A DNA stretch of 64,000 nt from Falsiroseomonas sp051433165 (GTDB lineage Bacteria > Pseudomonadota > Alphaproteobacteria > Acetobacterales > Acetobacteraceae), in assembly GCF_051433165.1 (NCBI RefSeq), contig NZ_JBHMFS010000001.1:434001-498000 (forward strand). The letters run 5' to 3'. Shown here piece by piece: positions 34,865-43,452 of this stretch (position 1 is the stretch's first letter; each line of letters starts with the position of its first letter). The translations under genes and the position numbers were made by a program. The notes under the pieces are model-generated. The model saw nothing but the letters and a program-made list of their open reading frames with translations, was not told where the DNA came from and made no database searches.

Positions 34865-35929
34865 TCAGTTCAAGCGCAATTCGTGGATGTGGCGCGGGTC
34901 CGCCGCGATCTCGCCGCGCTCCACCCGCTGCACCAGCGCCGTCAGCGCCGCATTGGCTGGCGTTGCGAGGCCGAGCGGTTCCGCCTGTCGCACGATGTAG
35001 CCGTTCATCGCCTCGATCTCCGTGCGGCGGCCCTTCATCATGTCCTGGCCCATGGAGGGGCGATGCGCGCCGCCGCCGGGCTTGCGGGCCTCCGCCAGGC
35101 GGTGCTGGTCGTAATCCGCCAGCGCCGCGGCGTCGCCTTCACCGGCACGGGCGATGATCTCGGGGTCGATGTGCAGCACTTCCTCCAGCGCGTAGCCCAG
35201 CGCCTGGCCGGTGCGGATGGCCTCGCTGCCCAGGCGGGCGGTGAAGTGGCGCAGGCGGTCATCCAGCAGGATCTCGCGGCTGATCAGGCCGGTGGCGGCG
35301 GACATGCCGTTCTGCATGACGTTTGCGACCAGCTTGGTCCAGCGCTCACCCCACAGGTTCGGCGTGACCAGCGTGCTGTCGGACAACGCGGTGAGGCGTG
35401 CGACTTCCTTTGCACGCTCCGTGATGCGGCCGTGGACCTCGCCAACCCGGTACACCGTATGCGCTGCGCCACCCTTGCCGGAGGCGCGCTTCACATGGCC
35501 CGGCGCACAGAGTTCCACCGTGATGGAGCTGGCCACCGCGCCCAGCGTGCGGCCCCAGCCGACGATACCGGCGATGGTCGCCTCGTTCATGCAGTTCTGC
35601 AGGCTGACGCAGTAGCCATTCGGCGAAAGATACTGCGCCACCATCTGCGTCGCCCAGGTGGTGTCGTAGGATTTCACGCAGATGAAGGCGATGTCGAAGG
35701 GCTTCTCCCGCGAGATGGACTGAAGCTCCGTCAGATGCAGCGCGCGGCCCTGCACGGTGAATTCCGGCACGTCCTTCAGATGGCTGATGCGCAAACCGGC
35801 GCCGCGGATCGCCTCGACATTCTCCGGCCACCAATCGACGAAGGTCACATCCTCCCCGGCCTGGACCATGTAGGCGCCGGCGTAACAGCCGACGGCGCCG
35901 GCGCCGATGATGGCGATGCGATTGCCCAT
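34865..35929 (-). CDS. Ketopantoate reductase (PanE/ApbA)-family protein
   Basis: A 354-residue NAD(P)-binding reductase. The N-terminus IAIIGAGAVGCYAGAYMVQAG is the Rossmann motif of the ApbA/PanE family. ICVKSYDT and the conserved Lys/Asn region WTKLVANVMQNGMSAATG match the catalytic residues. The protein is longer than PanE (about 300 residues), and the gene lies in a catabolic operon rather than with panB/panC. It therefore may reduce another 2-oxo acid; the substrate is inferred, the family is not in doubt. Confidence 0.85.
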   Translation of the reverse strand: MGNRIAIIGAGAVGCYAGAYMVQAGEDVTFVDWWPENVEAIRGAGLRISHLKDVPEFTVQGRALHLTELQSISREKPFDIAFICVKSYDTTWATQMVAQYLSPNGYCVSLQNCMNEATIAGIVGWGRTLGAVASSITVELCAPGHVKRASGKGGAAHTVYRVGEVHGRITERAKEVARLTALSDSTLVTPNLWGERWTKLVANVMQNGMSAATGLISREILLDDRLRHFTARLGSEAIRTGQALGYALEEVLHIDPEIIARAGEGDAAALADYDQHRLAEARKPGGGAHRPSMGQDMMKGRRTEIEAMNGYIVRQAEPLGLATPANAALTALVQRVERGEIAADPRHIHELRLN

Positions 35930-35962
35930 GAAACCCGCTTCCTGCTGCAGTTGCGTCGCAGG

Positions 35963-36451
35963 TTAAACCGCAACCCAATCCGGCGCCACCAGCAGCCCCA
36001 GCAGTTCCGCCATCGCACGCCGTTCCGGCGCCACCCAATCCTCCGCCCAAAGGAAGTTCATTGTGCCGAGGCAGGCGCCGCCATGCAGGATCGGCACATT
36101 GACGATGCTGCGCAGGCCAAGGCCGAGGATCACCGCATGGTCGTCGAAATAAACGGTGATCGCCTCCGCACCCTCACCAACGAAGACCTCGCGCCGCAGC
36201 AGCACATGCCGGCCCCATTCGGTGTCCCGCTTCGGCTTGGCGCCGCCCACGGGGTAGGCGGCGTTGTCCGAGCTGTACAGGCGGCGCACTGTCATCGCCG
36301 CCGCGTCGAAGCGCATGGCAGTGCACAGGCGGTGGCCCATGACCCGCCGCCCCACCGCATCCGCGGCATGCAGCAGTGCCAGCGGCCGCGCATTCCGCGC
36401 TGCCGCCGCGAAAGCTGCGAGGCCTGCCGCGTCCAGCGACGCGTCAGGCAT
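35963..36451 (-). CDS. Stand-alone GAF-domain protein
   Basis: A 162-residue protein that is essentially one GAF domain: LHAADAVGRRVMGHRLCTAM, then FDAAAMTVRRLYSSDNAAYPVGGAKP, and the closing ILGLGLRSIVNVPILHGGAC followed by LGTMNFLWAEDW. GAF domains bind small ligands (cyclic nucleotides, haem, aromatic acids, amino acids). No output domain is attached. It overlaps the stop of the Bug receptor gene by 8 bases, so the two are co-translated. It could be a ligand sensor or a small enzyme for the receptor's substrate. Confidence 0.82.
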   Translation of the reverse strand: MPDASLDAAGLAAFAAAARNARPLALLHAADAVGRRVMGHRLCTAMRFDAAAMTVRRLYSSDNAAYPVGGAKPKRDTEWGRHVLLRREVFVGEGAEAITVYFDDHAVILGLGLRSIVNVPILHGGACLGTMNFLWAEDWVAPERRAMAELLGLLVAPDWVAV

Positions 36452-37421
36452 CCGTCATGCCGATGCCGAGGTCACGGATCGCCCGGCCCCACTTCTCCGC
36501 ATCCGCGCGCAGCGTGGTGCCGAATTCGGCGGGGGTCTGGTTCACCACCTCCACGCCGATCGCCGCCATGCGGTCCTTCACCTCCGGCAGCATCATCGCC
36601 TTGTTGATCTCGGCGTTGAGCTGCGCGACGAGGTCCTGCGGCATGCCCTTCGGGCCGAGCACGCCGTACCACACCGCCATCTCATAGCCCGGCACCGTCT
36701 CCGCCACCGTCGGCACCTCGGGCAGCAGGGTGGAGCGGCGGCCTTCGGTGACCGCCAGCAGCTTCAGGCGGCCGTCGCGCACGTGGCTCAGTGTCTGCGT
36801 GCCGGCGCTGAACAGCAACTGCGTCTGGCCGCCCACCGTGTCCTGCACCGCCGGCGCGCCACCGCGATAGGGCACATGCACCATCTCGATCCCCGCCATG
36901 CGGGCGAACATCGCCGCGCACAGATGGTTGGTGGAGCCGGGGCCGGCGGAGGCATAGGCCACCTTGCCCGGGTTCGCCTTGCAGTAGGCAATGAACTCCG
37001 CAACGTTGTTGGCGGGCACGGAGGGGTGGATGACCATCGTGTTCAGCACGAAGGCGAGCAGCGCGATCGGCGTGAAGTCATTCACACCATGGAACGGCAT
37101 GTTATTGAACAGCGCATCGTTCATGGCGTGCGTGCTCATCGACCCGAACAGCAGCGCATAGCCATCGGGCCGCGCCCGCGCCACGGTGTTGGAGCCGATA
37201 TTGCCGGAGGCGCCGGAACGGTTCTCCACCACGAAGGGCTGGCCGGTGGCGCGCCGCAGCGGCTCCGCCAGCACGCGCGCCAGGATATCCGTGGTGCCGC
37301 CCGCGGCCCAGGGGACCGTCACCGTCACCGGGCGGTTCGGGTAGCGGTCCTGCGCCGTCGCCGCCTGGGCAGCGAAGGCGAGGGTGGTGGCGAGTGCGGC
37401 GCGGCGCGTGATCTGCGGCAT
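36444..37421 (-). CDS. Bug-family tripartite tricarboxylate receptor
   Basis: A 325-residue receptor with an N-terminal signal (ITRRAALATTLAFAAQAATA). Bug signatures are YPNRPVTVTVPWAAGGTTDI, VVENRSGASGNIGSNTVARA, PDGYALLFGS and VAYASAGPGSTNHLCAAMFA. It lies between the enolase-superfamily gene (64 bases upstream) and the GAF gene (overlapping), so its ligand is probably the acid handled by that operon. No TctA/TctB genes accompany it. Confidence 0.9.
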   Translation of the reverse strand: MPQITRRAALATTLAFAAQAATAQDRYPNRPVTVTVPWAAGGTTDILARVLAEPLRRATGQPFVVENRSGASGNIGSNTVARARPDGYALLFGSMSTHAMNDALFNNMPFHGVNDFTPIALLAFVLNTMVIHPSVPANNVAEFIAYCKANPGKVAYASAGPGSTNHLCAAMFARMAGIEMVHVPYRGGAPAVQDTVGGQTQLLFSAGTQTLSHVRDGRLKLLAVTEGRRSTLLPEVPTVAETVPGYEMAVWYGVLGPKGMPQDLVAQLNAEINKAMMLPEVKDRMAAIGVEVVNQTPAEFGTTLRADAEKWGRAIRDLGIGMTDA

Positions 37422-37485
37422 GGGAAGGTTCCTCGAACGGGACAGTCTGGAGACGAAGCTAGCCTGACGGCGACGCTTCGGCCAG

Positions 37486-38553
37486 CTAAGCCTCGCGGAA
37501 GGCGAAACCGATGCCGGGTCGGTCCGGCAGGTGCATGATGCCGCCCTCTTGCACCAGATCCTCCAACAGGCGCTGCCGCAGGGCGAGTTGTGCGCCGTGC
37601 ATCTCCAGCAACCCGCCCTGGGCGTGGCCGGCCATCAGCGCTGCATTGGCGATGTCCCAGCCACCTGCATGCGCCACCGGCGTGCCATGCGCCTCCGCCA
37701 GGGCCAGGATGCGCTGCGCGGTGCTGATGCCGCCGCAGAAGGCGGCGTTGGGCTGCAGCCAATCCACCGCGCCGCGCGTCAGCGCCTCCCGGAACCAGGA
37801 CAGCGACTGCACCATCTGCCCCGCGCCGATGGGGATGCGGATGGCGCGGCGCAGGCTCACCAGCATGTCCAGGTCGTTGCCGAGCACCGGTTCCTCGAAC
37901 CAGGCGATGTCGCACTCCTCCACCATCAGCGCCAGGCGCCGCGCGGTGGCGACATCCATGCCGCAATTGGCATCCAGCATCAGCAGCGCCTTGGGGCCGA
38001 TGGCATCCCGCACCGCCCGCACGCGCTGCGCATCCTCCGCCACGCCGCGCCCGCCGGCGGCGACCAGCATCTTCACGCCGACGAAGCCGGCATCGATGCT
38101 GCGCTTGCATACCGCCGCCAGCTCCGCCTCCGCGTAGCCGGGCAGGCCCACCGTGGCATAGCAGGGCACCGCCTGCCGCGCGCCGCCGAGCAGCCGCCAC
38201 AGCGGCTCCCCCAGCGCCCGCGCGCGCAGATCCCACAGCGCCATGTCGAGCGCTGACAGCGCCGAGACGAAGACGCCGGTGGCGCTGCGCGGGTTGAAGC
38301 GGCTGGTCAGCTTCGCGCGGATCGCCTCGATTGGCCGCGCATCCTGGCCTTTCAGCGGTTCCTGCATCCGCGCCAGCAGCGCCACCACCTCCTCAGCCAG
38401 GAAGCGGCCGGTGACGCCGGTGCCGACCAGGCCATCTTCCGTCTCCACGCGGCAGCGCACGAAAGCGGGCGTGTCGAGGCCGGCATAGCCCTTCGCGGCC
38501 TCGACGGGTGCCAGGCGTTCGACGCTGGCGGTGATGGCGCGGATGCGGCTCAT
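37486..38553 (-). CDS. Enolase-superfamily enzyme (mandelate racemase/muconate lactonizing type)
   Basis: A 355-residue enzyme. Domains run as the N-terminal cap with TPAFVRCRVETEDGLVGTGV, then a TIM barrel with a catalytic-type Lys in AGFVGVKMLVAAG and metal ligands in LLMLDANCGMD and IAWFEEPV. At the third ligand position the sequence is PIGAGQMVQS, with Gln where Glu is usual; some subgroups share this. A late His lies in PVAHAGGWDIANAAL. The superfamily removes the proton next to a carboxylate, for example in acid-sugar dehydratases. The ATG overlaps the stop of the TIM-barrel gene. The reaction is not certain. Confidence 0.85.
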   Translation of the reverse strand: MSRIRAITASVERLAPVEAAKGYAGLDTPAFVRCRVETEDGLVGTGVTGRFLAEEVVALLARMQEPLKGQDARPIEAIRAKLTSRFNPRSATGVFVSALSALDMALWDLRARALGEPLWRLLGGARQAVPCYATVGLPGYAEAELAAVCKRSIDAGFVGVKMLVAAGGRGVAEDAQRVRAVRDAIGPKALLMLDANCGMDVATARRLALMVEECDIAWFEEPVLGNDLDMLVSLRRAIRIPIGAGQMVQSLSWFREALTRGAVDWLQPNAAFCGGISTAQRILALAEAHGTPVAHAGGWDIANAALMAGHAQGGLLEMHGAQLALRQRLLEDLVQEGGIMHLPDRPGIGFAFREA

Positions 38554-39380
38554 GCGGCGACGCCGGCCGCTCGGGCGGCTTCCACCTGGCGGTGGCGGGC
38601 CTGCTCCATATCCTCCAGCGTGCTGAAGGCGTTCATGTAGTGGCCCTTGAAGCCGGCGCCCTCGATGCGACGGAACATGTCGCCGAAATCGAAGTCGCCC
38701 TCGCCGGGCACCAGATGCTGCTCGTGCCCGTTGCGCCAGCAATCCGCCAGCCGCACCTCCACCACCCGGTGCAGCGGGATGCGGGCAAGGAAACCCTCCA
38801 CCCCATCGGGCATCAGATGCGCGTGGTTGGCAGTGAAGCTCAGCGCGAAGGCGGGGCTGTCGATGGCGTCGTAGTAGTAGGCCCACTCCTCCATGGTGTG
38901 CGCCAGGTAGTGCACCTCCGCATCCGCCGGCTCCTTGTTCAGGTTCTCCAGCAGCAGCAGCGCATTGTGCTTCTCCGCGTGCTCCACCATGCGCTTCAGG
39001 CGGTCCAGCCCCGCCTGCATCCGCATCTCGACATCCGCGGTGAAGTGGTAGCCCGCGTGCACGACGATGGAACCAGCGCCGAGCAGCGGCATCGCCTCGA
39101 TATAGGCGCGCATGTAGGCATCCACCGCCTCCGACAGGAAAGGAGAGTACTCCGCGACATTGACGGCAGAGAGCGTGTGCAGGCCGAGATGCACCTCATG
39201 TTTGTCCAGCAGCGCACGGATGCCCTTGGCGCGTGCCGCATCGAAGGTAGTTACGGCGTTGGCGCCGGTATCGAGCTGGATGTCGATATGGCGCACCTTG
39301 TGCGCGCCGGCCCAGGCAATTGCATCTTCCAGCTTCAGGCGGCGGCCGACATCGACGCCGATGCGTTCCAGAAGGGTCAT
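38550..39380 (-). CDS. Sugar phosphate isomerase/epimerase-like TIM-barrel protein
   Basis: A 276-residue protein of the xylose-isomerase-like TIM-barrel family. Metal/substrate regions visible are HLGLHTLSAVNVAEYSPF, IVVHAGYHFTADVEMRM, ALLLLENLNKE (Glu), LSFTANHAHLMPDG (His) and RLADCWRNGHEQHLVPGEGD. Relatives include myo-inosose dehydratase IolE, tagatose epimerases and hydroxypyruvate isomerase. Its start overlaps the GntR stop (ATGA) and its end overlaps the enolase-superfamily gene. It probably acts in the same sugar- or polyol-acid pathway. Confidence 0.85.
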   Translation of the reverse strand: MTLLERIGVDVGRRLKLEDAIAWAGAHKVRHIDIQLDTGANAVTTFDAARAKGIRALLDKHEVHLGLHTLSAVNVAEYSPFLSEAVDAYMRAYIEAMPLLGAGSIVVHAGYHFTADVEMRMQAGLDRLKRMVEHAEKHNALLLLENLNKEPADAEVHYLAHTMEEWAYYYDAIDSPAFALSFTANHAHLMPDGVEGFLARIPLHRVVEVRLADCWRNGHEQHLVPGEGDFDFGDMFRRIEGAGFKGHYMNAFSTLEDMEQARHRQVEAARAAGVAA

Positions 39381-40165
39381 GATCTTTCCTCCGTGTTGTT
39401 GCCGTCTTGCGCGGCATGTCCGATGGCATCCAGGAAGCGGCCGCGTCCCCGCCTGGCATGGGCTTCGGCCAGGCTGCGCGCCTGCGCCGCATCGCCGTGG
39501 AGGATGGCCTCCATCAACGCATGATGCTCGCGATTCGCCGTCTTCATGTGGCCGGGCCGTTCGAAGGACCGGCGCCGCAATAGCATCAGCTTGTGCGTCA
39601 ACTGCCGGTACAGCAGAGCGGCCTCGCGGTTCCGGCTGCAGGCCAGAATGAAGGCGTGGAACTCCGAATTGATCTGGAAGAACTCATCCCGGCTGCCGCG
39701 GGCGATGGCACCATCCATCGCATCCACCATCATGCGCAGGACCAGCGCCTGCGCCGGCACAAGCAACCCGGCCGCGCGGTCGGCGGCCAGGCCGAACAGG
39801 GCTGCGTTGATCTCGTAGATTTCCAGCGCCTCATCGAGCTTCAGAGTCCGGACGAAGGCGCCGCGATTCATGATGACGGTGACGAGGCCCGTCTTCTCCA
39901 GCGCGCGCGCCGCTTCGCGCACCGGGCCGCGGCTGACGCCGAGGCTGCGAGCCAGCGTCACCTCGTTCAACCTTTCGCCCGGGCCCAGCGTGCCATCCAG
40001 GATCAGCGATTCAAGCCGCCGCGCCACATCGAGGCCCAGTGGCTGTGGACGGCGCGCACGTGCAGCAGGCTTCCTCGGCCGTGCCGCGTCACGGTGCAGC
40101 GCAGCATGACGCGTCGCCTGCACGGGTGCGGCGGGCAGTGTGGGACGCGATGGTGCATCTGCCAT
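39377..40165 (-). CDS. GntR-family regulator, FadR/FCD subfamily
   Basis: A 262-residue repressor-type regulator. A basic, flexible N-terminal extension precedes the winged helix (RRLESLILDGTLGPGERLNE then LARSLGVSRGPVREAARALE). The C-terminal all-helical FCD ligand domain has the metal-binding His/Asp pattern (NSEFHAFIL and NREHHALMEAIL). FCD regulators respond to carboxylates and often repress their own operon. It heads the minus-strand catabolic run and diverges from the CoA-transferase unit, so it may control both. Confidence 0.88.
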   Translation of the reverse strand: MADAPSRPTLPAAPVQATRHAALHRDAARPRKPAARARRPQPLGLDVARRLESLILDGTLGPGERLNEVTLARSLGVSRGPVREAARALEKTGLVTVIMNRGAFVRTLKLDEALEIYEINAALFGLAADRAAGLLVPAQALVLRMMVDAMDGAIARGSRDEFFQINSEFHAFILACSRNREAALLYRQLTHKLMLLRRRSFERPGHMKTANREHHALMEAILHGDAAQARSLAEAHARRGRGRFLDAIGHAAQDGNNTEERS

Positions 40166-40246
40166 GGGATAAAGTGTTTACAGTTCCACCCGAGCCTGAC
40201 AAGCTGAATGAAGCGAGAAAAAAAGAACCAAGTCCGGAGGAAATCG

Positions 40247-40303
40247 ATGGTTGCCACCGCATATCGGTGTTGCACACATCGGGGAAGGCTGCGCGGCGCA
40301 TGA
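40247..40303 (+). CDS. Putative 18-residue leader peptide before the CoA-transferase
   Basis: An ATG at 40247 has a near-ideal ribosome site (GGAGG at 40236-40240, 6 bases away) and reads MVATAYRCCTHRGRLRGA, ending at TGA 40301-40303. That stop overlaps the ATG of the CoA-transferase gene (ATGA at 40300). The site is the best one in the intergenic region, yet it serves this short frame. A leader that couples translation to the enzyme gene is the simplest reading. Alternatively the frame is accidental and the ribosome site belongs to a lost start. Peptide function is unknown. Confidence 0.4.
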   Translation: MVATAYRCCTHRGRLRGA

Positions 40304-41499
40304 ATGGCGCATCGCCCAACGCCAATGCCCTGCTGCTTTCGGGTTTGCGCGTCATCGACCTTACCGTGGCCCGTGCGGGTCCGACCTGCGTGCGCCATCT
40401 GGCCGATTGGGGGGCGGAGGTCATCCGCATTGCGCCGCCCTCCGCCGATGCCGGCGACATCACCGGCGACCAGGACGGCTTCGACTACCAGAATCTGCAC
40501 CGCAACAAGCGCGCCATGCAGATCGACCTGAAGACGGAACAGGGCAAGGCGATCTTCTTCGAACTCGCCAAGACCGCCGATGTGGTGGTGGAGAACATGC
40601 GCGCGGCGGTGAAATTCCGTCTCGGCGTGGATTACGCCAGCGTCAGCAAGGTCAATCCGCGCATTGTCTATGGCTCGATCTCCGGCTTCGGCCAGGATGG
40701 GCCCTATGGGCATCGCGCCGGCGTGGACCAGATCGCGCAGGGCATGGGCGGGCTGATGTCCATCACCGGCGTGCCGGGGGCGGGGCTGGTGCGCGTCGGC
40801 ATTCCCATCGCGGACCTCACCGCGGGCAATCTGCTGGCTCTGGCCATCATGATGGCGCTGTTCGACCGCACCAAGACGGGGCGCGGGCGCTGGGTGCATA
40901 CCAGCCTGCTGGAATCCATGGTCTTCATGCTGGATTTCCAGGCCAGCCGCTGGCTGCTGGCGAACCAGGTGGCGGGGCAGGCGGGCAACGACCACCCCAC
41001 TTCCATCCCCACCGGCGTCTACCCCACCGCCGACCGCCCCATCGCGCTCGCTGCATCCTCGCCCCGCATGTGGGAACGCTTCTGCGACGCGCTGGAACGG
41101 CCCGAATGGAAGACGCGGCAGGGCTGGGACACGCGGGATGGCCGCTCCGCCGACCGCGCCGCGATCAACGAAGCCATCGCCGAGATCACCCGCACGAGGC
41201 CGAGCCTGCACTGGATCGAGATACTGGACCCCGCCGGCATTCCCTGCGGCCCGATCAACACCATCGACCAGACTTTTGGCGATCCGCAGGTGCAGCATTT
41301 GCAAATGGCCAAGCCGGTTTCGCATCCGCGTCTCGGCGCGCAGAATCTGGTCCGCAACCCGATCAACATGTCCGACCTTGACTGGGATATCCGCAGCGCA
41401 ACACCGGATGCTGGTGCGCATACGGATGCTGTGCTGGCCGAGCTCGGCCATTCCCCCGATGCCATCGCCAGGCTGCGCGCCGCGCGCGTGGTGCAATAG
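40300..41499 (+). CDS. Family III CoA-transferase (CaiB/BaiF type)
   Basis: A 399-residue enzyme. The N-terminus LLLSGLRVIDLTVARAGPTC, then LADWGAEVIRI, the HRNKRAMQIDLKTEQGK region and the nucleophilic Asp in VGIPIADLTAGNLLALAIMM fit family III transferases, which move CoA between carboxylic acids. ATG 40300 places the family start correctly; a GTG at 40267 is possible. An enoyl-CoA hydratase gene follows after 9 bases, so an imported acid could be activated and then hydrated. A neighbouring ABC importer in the same direction probably supplies the acid. Confidence 0.88.
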   Translation: MNGASPNANALLLSGLRVIDLTVARAGPTCVRHLADWGAEVIRIAPPSADAGDITGDQDGFDYQNLHRNKRAMQIDLKTEQGKAIFFELAKTADVVVENMRAAVKFRLGVDYASVSKVNPRIVYGSISGFGQDGPYGHRAGVDQIAQGMGGLMSITGVPGAGLVRVGIPIADLTAGNLLALAIMMALFDRTKTGRGRWVHTSLLESMVFMLDFQASRWLLANQVAGQAGNDHPTSIPTGVYPTADRPIALAASSPRMWERFCDALERPEWKTRQGWDTRDGRSADRAAINEAIAEITRTRPSLHWIEILDPAGIPCGPINTIDQTFGDPQVQHLQMAKPVSHPRLGAQNLVRNPINMSDLDWDIRSATPDAGAHTDAVLAELGHSPDAIARLRAARVVQ

Positions 41500-41508
41500 G
41501 AGCGCCCC

Positions 41509-42318
41509 ATGGACGGCATGACCCTGAATCTCAGTACGCCCAAGATCCTGGCGCGGATCGAGGACGGCATCGGCTGGCTCACCTTCAACCAGCCGGAGAA
41601 GCGCAACGCCATTTCGCTTGAGATGTGGGAGGCCGTGGCCGCGGCGGCGCAGCGCTTTGCGGAGGATCCCGCCGTGCGCGTCGTCGTCATGCATGGCGCC
41701 GGCGGCAAGGCCTTCGCCTCCGGCGCCGATATCAGCCAGTTCGAGAAGCTGCGCGACAGCGCGGAGGCGGAGGCGAAGTACTCCGCCGTCTCAGCCGCCG
41801 CACGCAAGGCGCTGGAGGAGCTGGACAAACCGCTGATCGCAATGGTCAACGGCTTCTGCATCGGCGGCGGCTGCGCCACCGCGATGGTCGCCGATATCCG
41901 CATCACCGCGGAGGATGGCCGCTTCGGCATTCCCGCTGCCAAGCTCGGCGTCGCCTATGCCTGGCACAGCCTGCGCCGGCTGGTCTCGCTGGTCGGTCCG
42001 GCGATGGCCAAGGAAATCATGTTCACCGGGCGCTTCCTCGATGCGCAGGAAGCGCTGCGCGCGGGCCTCGTGAACCGCGTGGTCCCGGTTGACCAACTTG
42101 AGTCCGTGGTGCGGGAGATGGCGATGACCATCGCGCGCAACGCGCCGCTTTCGATCCGCGCCTCAAAGGAGGGGATCGACCAGATTGCCGGGGAACCATC
42201 GCAGATCGACCAATCCCGGTTCGAAGCGCTGTACCGTGCCTGCTTCGACAGCGCCGACTACGCCGAAGGACGCGCCGCCTTCATGGCCAAGCGCGCGCCT
42301 GTCTTCAACGGAGGCTGA
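41509..42318 (+). CDS. Enoyl-CoA hydratase/isomerase family protein
   Basis: A 269-residue crotonase-fold enzyme. The CoA-binding start WLTFNQPEKRNAISLEMWEA, the oxyanion-hole region GKAFASGADISQFE and the second oxyanion GFCIGGGCATAMVADIRI with GRFGIPAAKLGVA are clear. Both catalytic Glu positions of classical hydratases are hard to confirm; the second region lacks an obvious Glu, so hydratase versus isomerase or hydrolase activity is open. It is tightly linked to the CoA-transferase upstream and separated from the binding-protein gene by a small hairpin. Confidence 0.87.
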   Translation: MDGMTLNLSTPKILARIEDGIGWLTFNQPEKRNAISLEMWEAVAAAAQRFAEDPAVRVVVMHGAGGKAFASGADISQFEKLRDSAEAEAKYSAVSAAARKALEELDKPLIAMVNGFCIGGGCATAMVADIRITAEDGRFGIPAAKLGVAYAWHSLRRLVSLVGPAMAKEIMFTGRFLDAQEALRAGLVNRVVPVDQLESVVREMAMTIARNAPLSIRASKEGIDQIAGEPSQIDQSRFEALYRACFDSADYAEGRAAFMAKRAPVFNGG

Positions 42319-42324
42319 ACGACC

Positions 42325-42341
42325 GGCACGCGGTGCGTGCC
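42325..42341 (+). promoter_or_regulatory. Small hairpin between hydratase and binding-protein genes
   Basis: Perfect 7-base arms GGCACGC (42325-42331) and GCGTGCC (42335-42341) enclose GGT. It lies between the enoyl-CoA hydratase stop and the GGGAGG ribosome site of the first binding protein. It lacks a T-run, so it is more likely an mRNA processing or stability element than a terminator. The function is inferred. Confidence 0.4.
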
Positions 42342-42362
42342 ACATTCCGGGAGGAAACAACA

Positions 42363-43421
42363 ATGAGCGGCTTCACCAAGCGCCAGATCCTTTCCCTCAC
42401 AACAGGCATCGCCCTGGGCGGCGGTGCCGCCTTTCGCGCCGCGGCGCAGGACCTGCCCTCGCATGAGCGCCAGCTTTATGAGGCGGCGCGGCGCGAGGGC
42501 GAGATCACCTGGTATTCCGGCCAGTACAATGCCGAAACCTCGGAGGCCGTCGGCCGCGCCTTCAGTGAGCGCTATCCGGGCGTGCGCTGCAACGTGGTGC
42601 GCAGCACATCCCAGGTTGCGTTTCAGCGCCTGTCGCAGGATGCGCGCGCCAATGTCGCGCAATGCGACGTGTTCAGCTCCACCAATTCCGGCCACTTCGT
42701 GCAGTTGAAGCGTGAGCGCCGGCTGATGCAGTTCCGGCCGGAGAATGCGGCCGGCCTGCTGCCCGCGATCCGCAATGCGGACCCGGACAATTTCTTCCAC
42801 ACCAGCTTCCTCGGCCTGTTCCTGATGACGCACAACACGCGCCTGGTCAGCGAGGCGGATGCGCCGAAAAGCTGGCAGGATGTGTTGGACCCCAAGTGGA
42901 AGGACAAGCTTGCGGTCGGCCATCCCGGCTTCAGCGGCGCCATCGGCGTCTGGGCCGTGCAGATGCGCAAGATGTATGGTTGGGACTACTACACGCGGCT
43001 TGAGCGCAACAATCCGCAGATCGGCCGATCGAGCCAGGACCCGGTGACCACGCTGAATGCCGGTGAACGGTCTGTTGGCTTGTGCGTGCCGGTGGGCACG
43101 ACGCAGCTCGCGATCTCCCGCGGCAATCCGCTGCGGCTGATCTACCCGACGGAGGGTGTCCTGGCGGCGATCTCGCCCTCGGCCATCATCGCCAACGCGC
43201 CGCACCCGAACGCGGCGAAGCTGTTCATGGAATTCCAGGCCGGCAAGGGGCTTTCCGAGACGGTGCGGAAGACCTTTAACGAACCACTGCGCGCGGACGT
43301 GCCGCCACCCGAAGGTGGCAGGCCTCTGGCTGATGTCACGCTGCTGGCACCGAGCCTGGAGGAGCAGGAAAAGGGCGTGCCCGAAGTGCGGGAAGCCTGG
43401 CGCGACACATTCGGCGTCTGA
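42363..43421 (+). CDS. ABC binding protein, iron/family 1 type (tandem copy 1)
   Basis: A 352-residue periplasmic binding protein. Signal region FTKRQILSLTTGIALGGGAA is followed by HERQLYEAARREGEITWYSG. Then come SERYPGVRCNVVRSTSQVAF and AQCDVFSSTNSGHFVQLKRE, the pattern of FbpA/AfuA-type receptors. The tyrosine pair that binds ferric iron in true FbpA proteins is not obvious. Because CoA enzymes are in the same unit, an organic acid or other ligand is more likely (inference). GGGAGG lies 7 bases before the ATG. A close paralogue follows directly downstream. Confidence 0.86.
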   Translation: MSGFTKRQILSLTTGIALGGGAAFRAAAQDLPSHERQLYEAARREGEITWYSGQYNAETSEAVGRAFSERYPGVRCNVVRSTSQVAFQRLSQDARANVAQCDVFSSTNSGHFVQLKRERRLMQFRPENAAGLLPAIRNADPDNFFHTSFLGLFLMTHNTRLVSEADAPKSWQDVLDPKWKDKLAVGHPGFSGAIGVWAVQMRKMYGWDYYTRLERNNPQIGRSSQDPVTTLNAGERSVGLCVPVGTTQLAISRGNPLRLIYPTEGVLAAISPSAIIANAPHPNAAKLFMEFQAGKGLSETVRKTFNEPLRADVPPPEGGRPLADVTLLAPSLEEQEKGVPEVREAWRDTFGV

Positions 43422-43452
43422 CGCCGCAAGAGTATCCAAGGGAGCGAAGAAC

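Noticed and set aside
40177..40203. TTTACA/TTGTCA elements in the gntR-CoA-transferase gap
   Set aside because: Neither direction gives a good -10 at proper spacing; no GntR operator palindrome was convincing.
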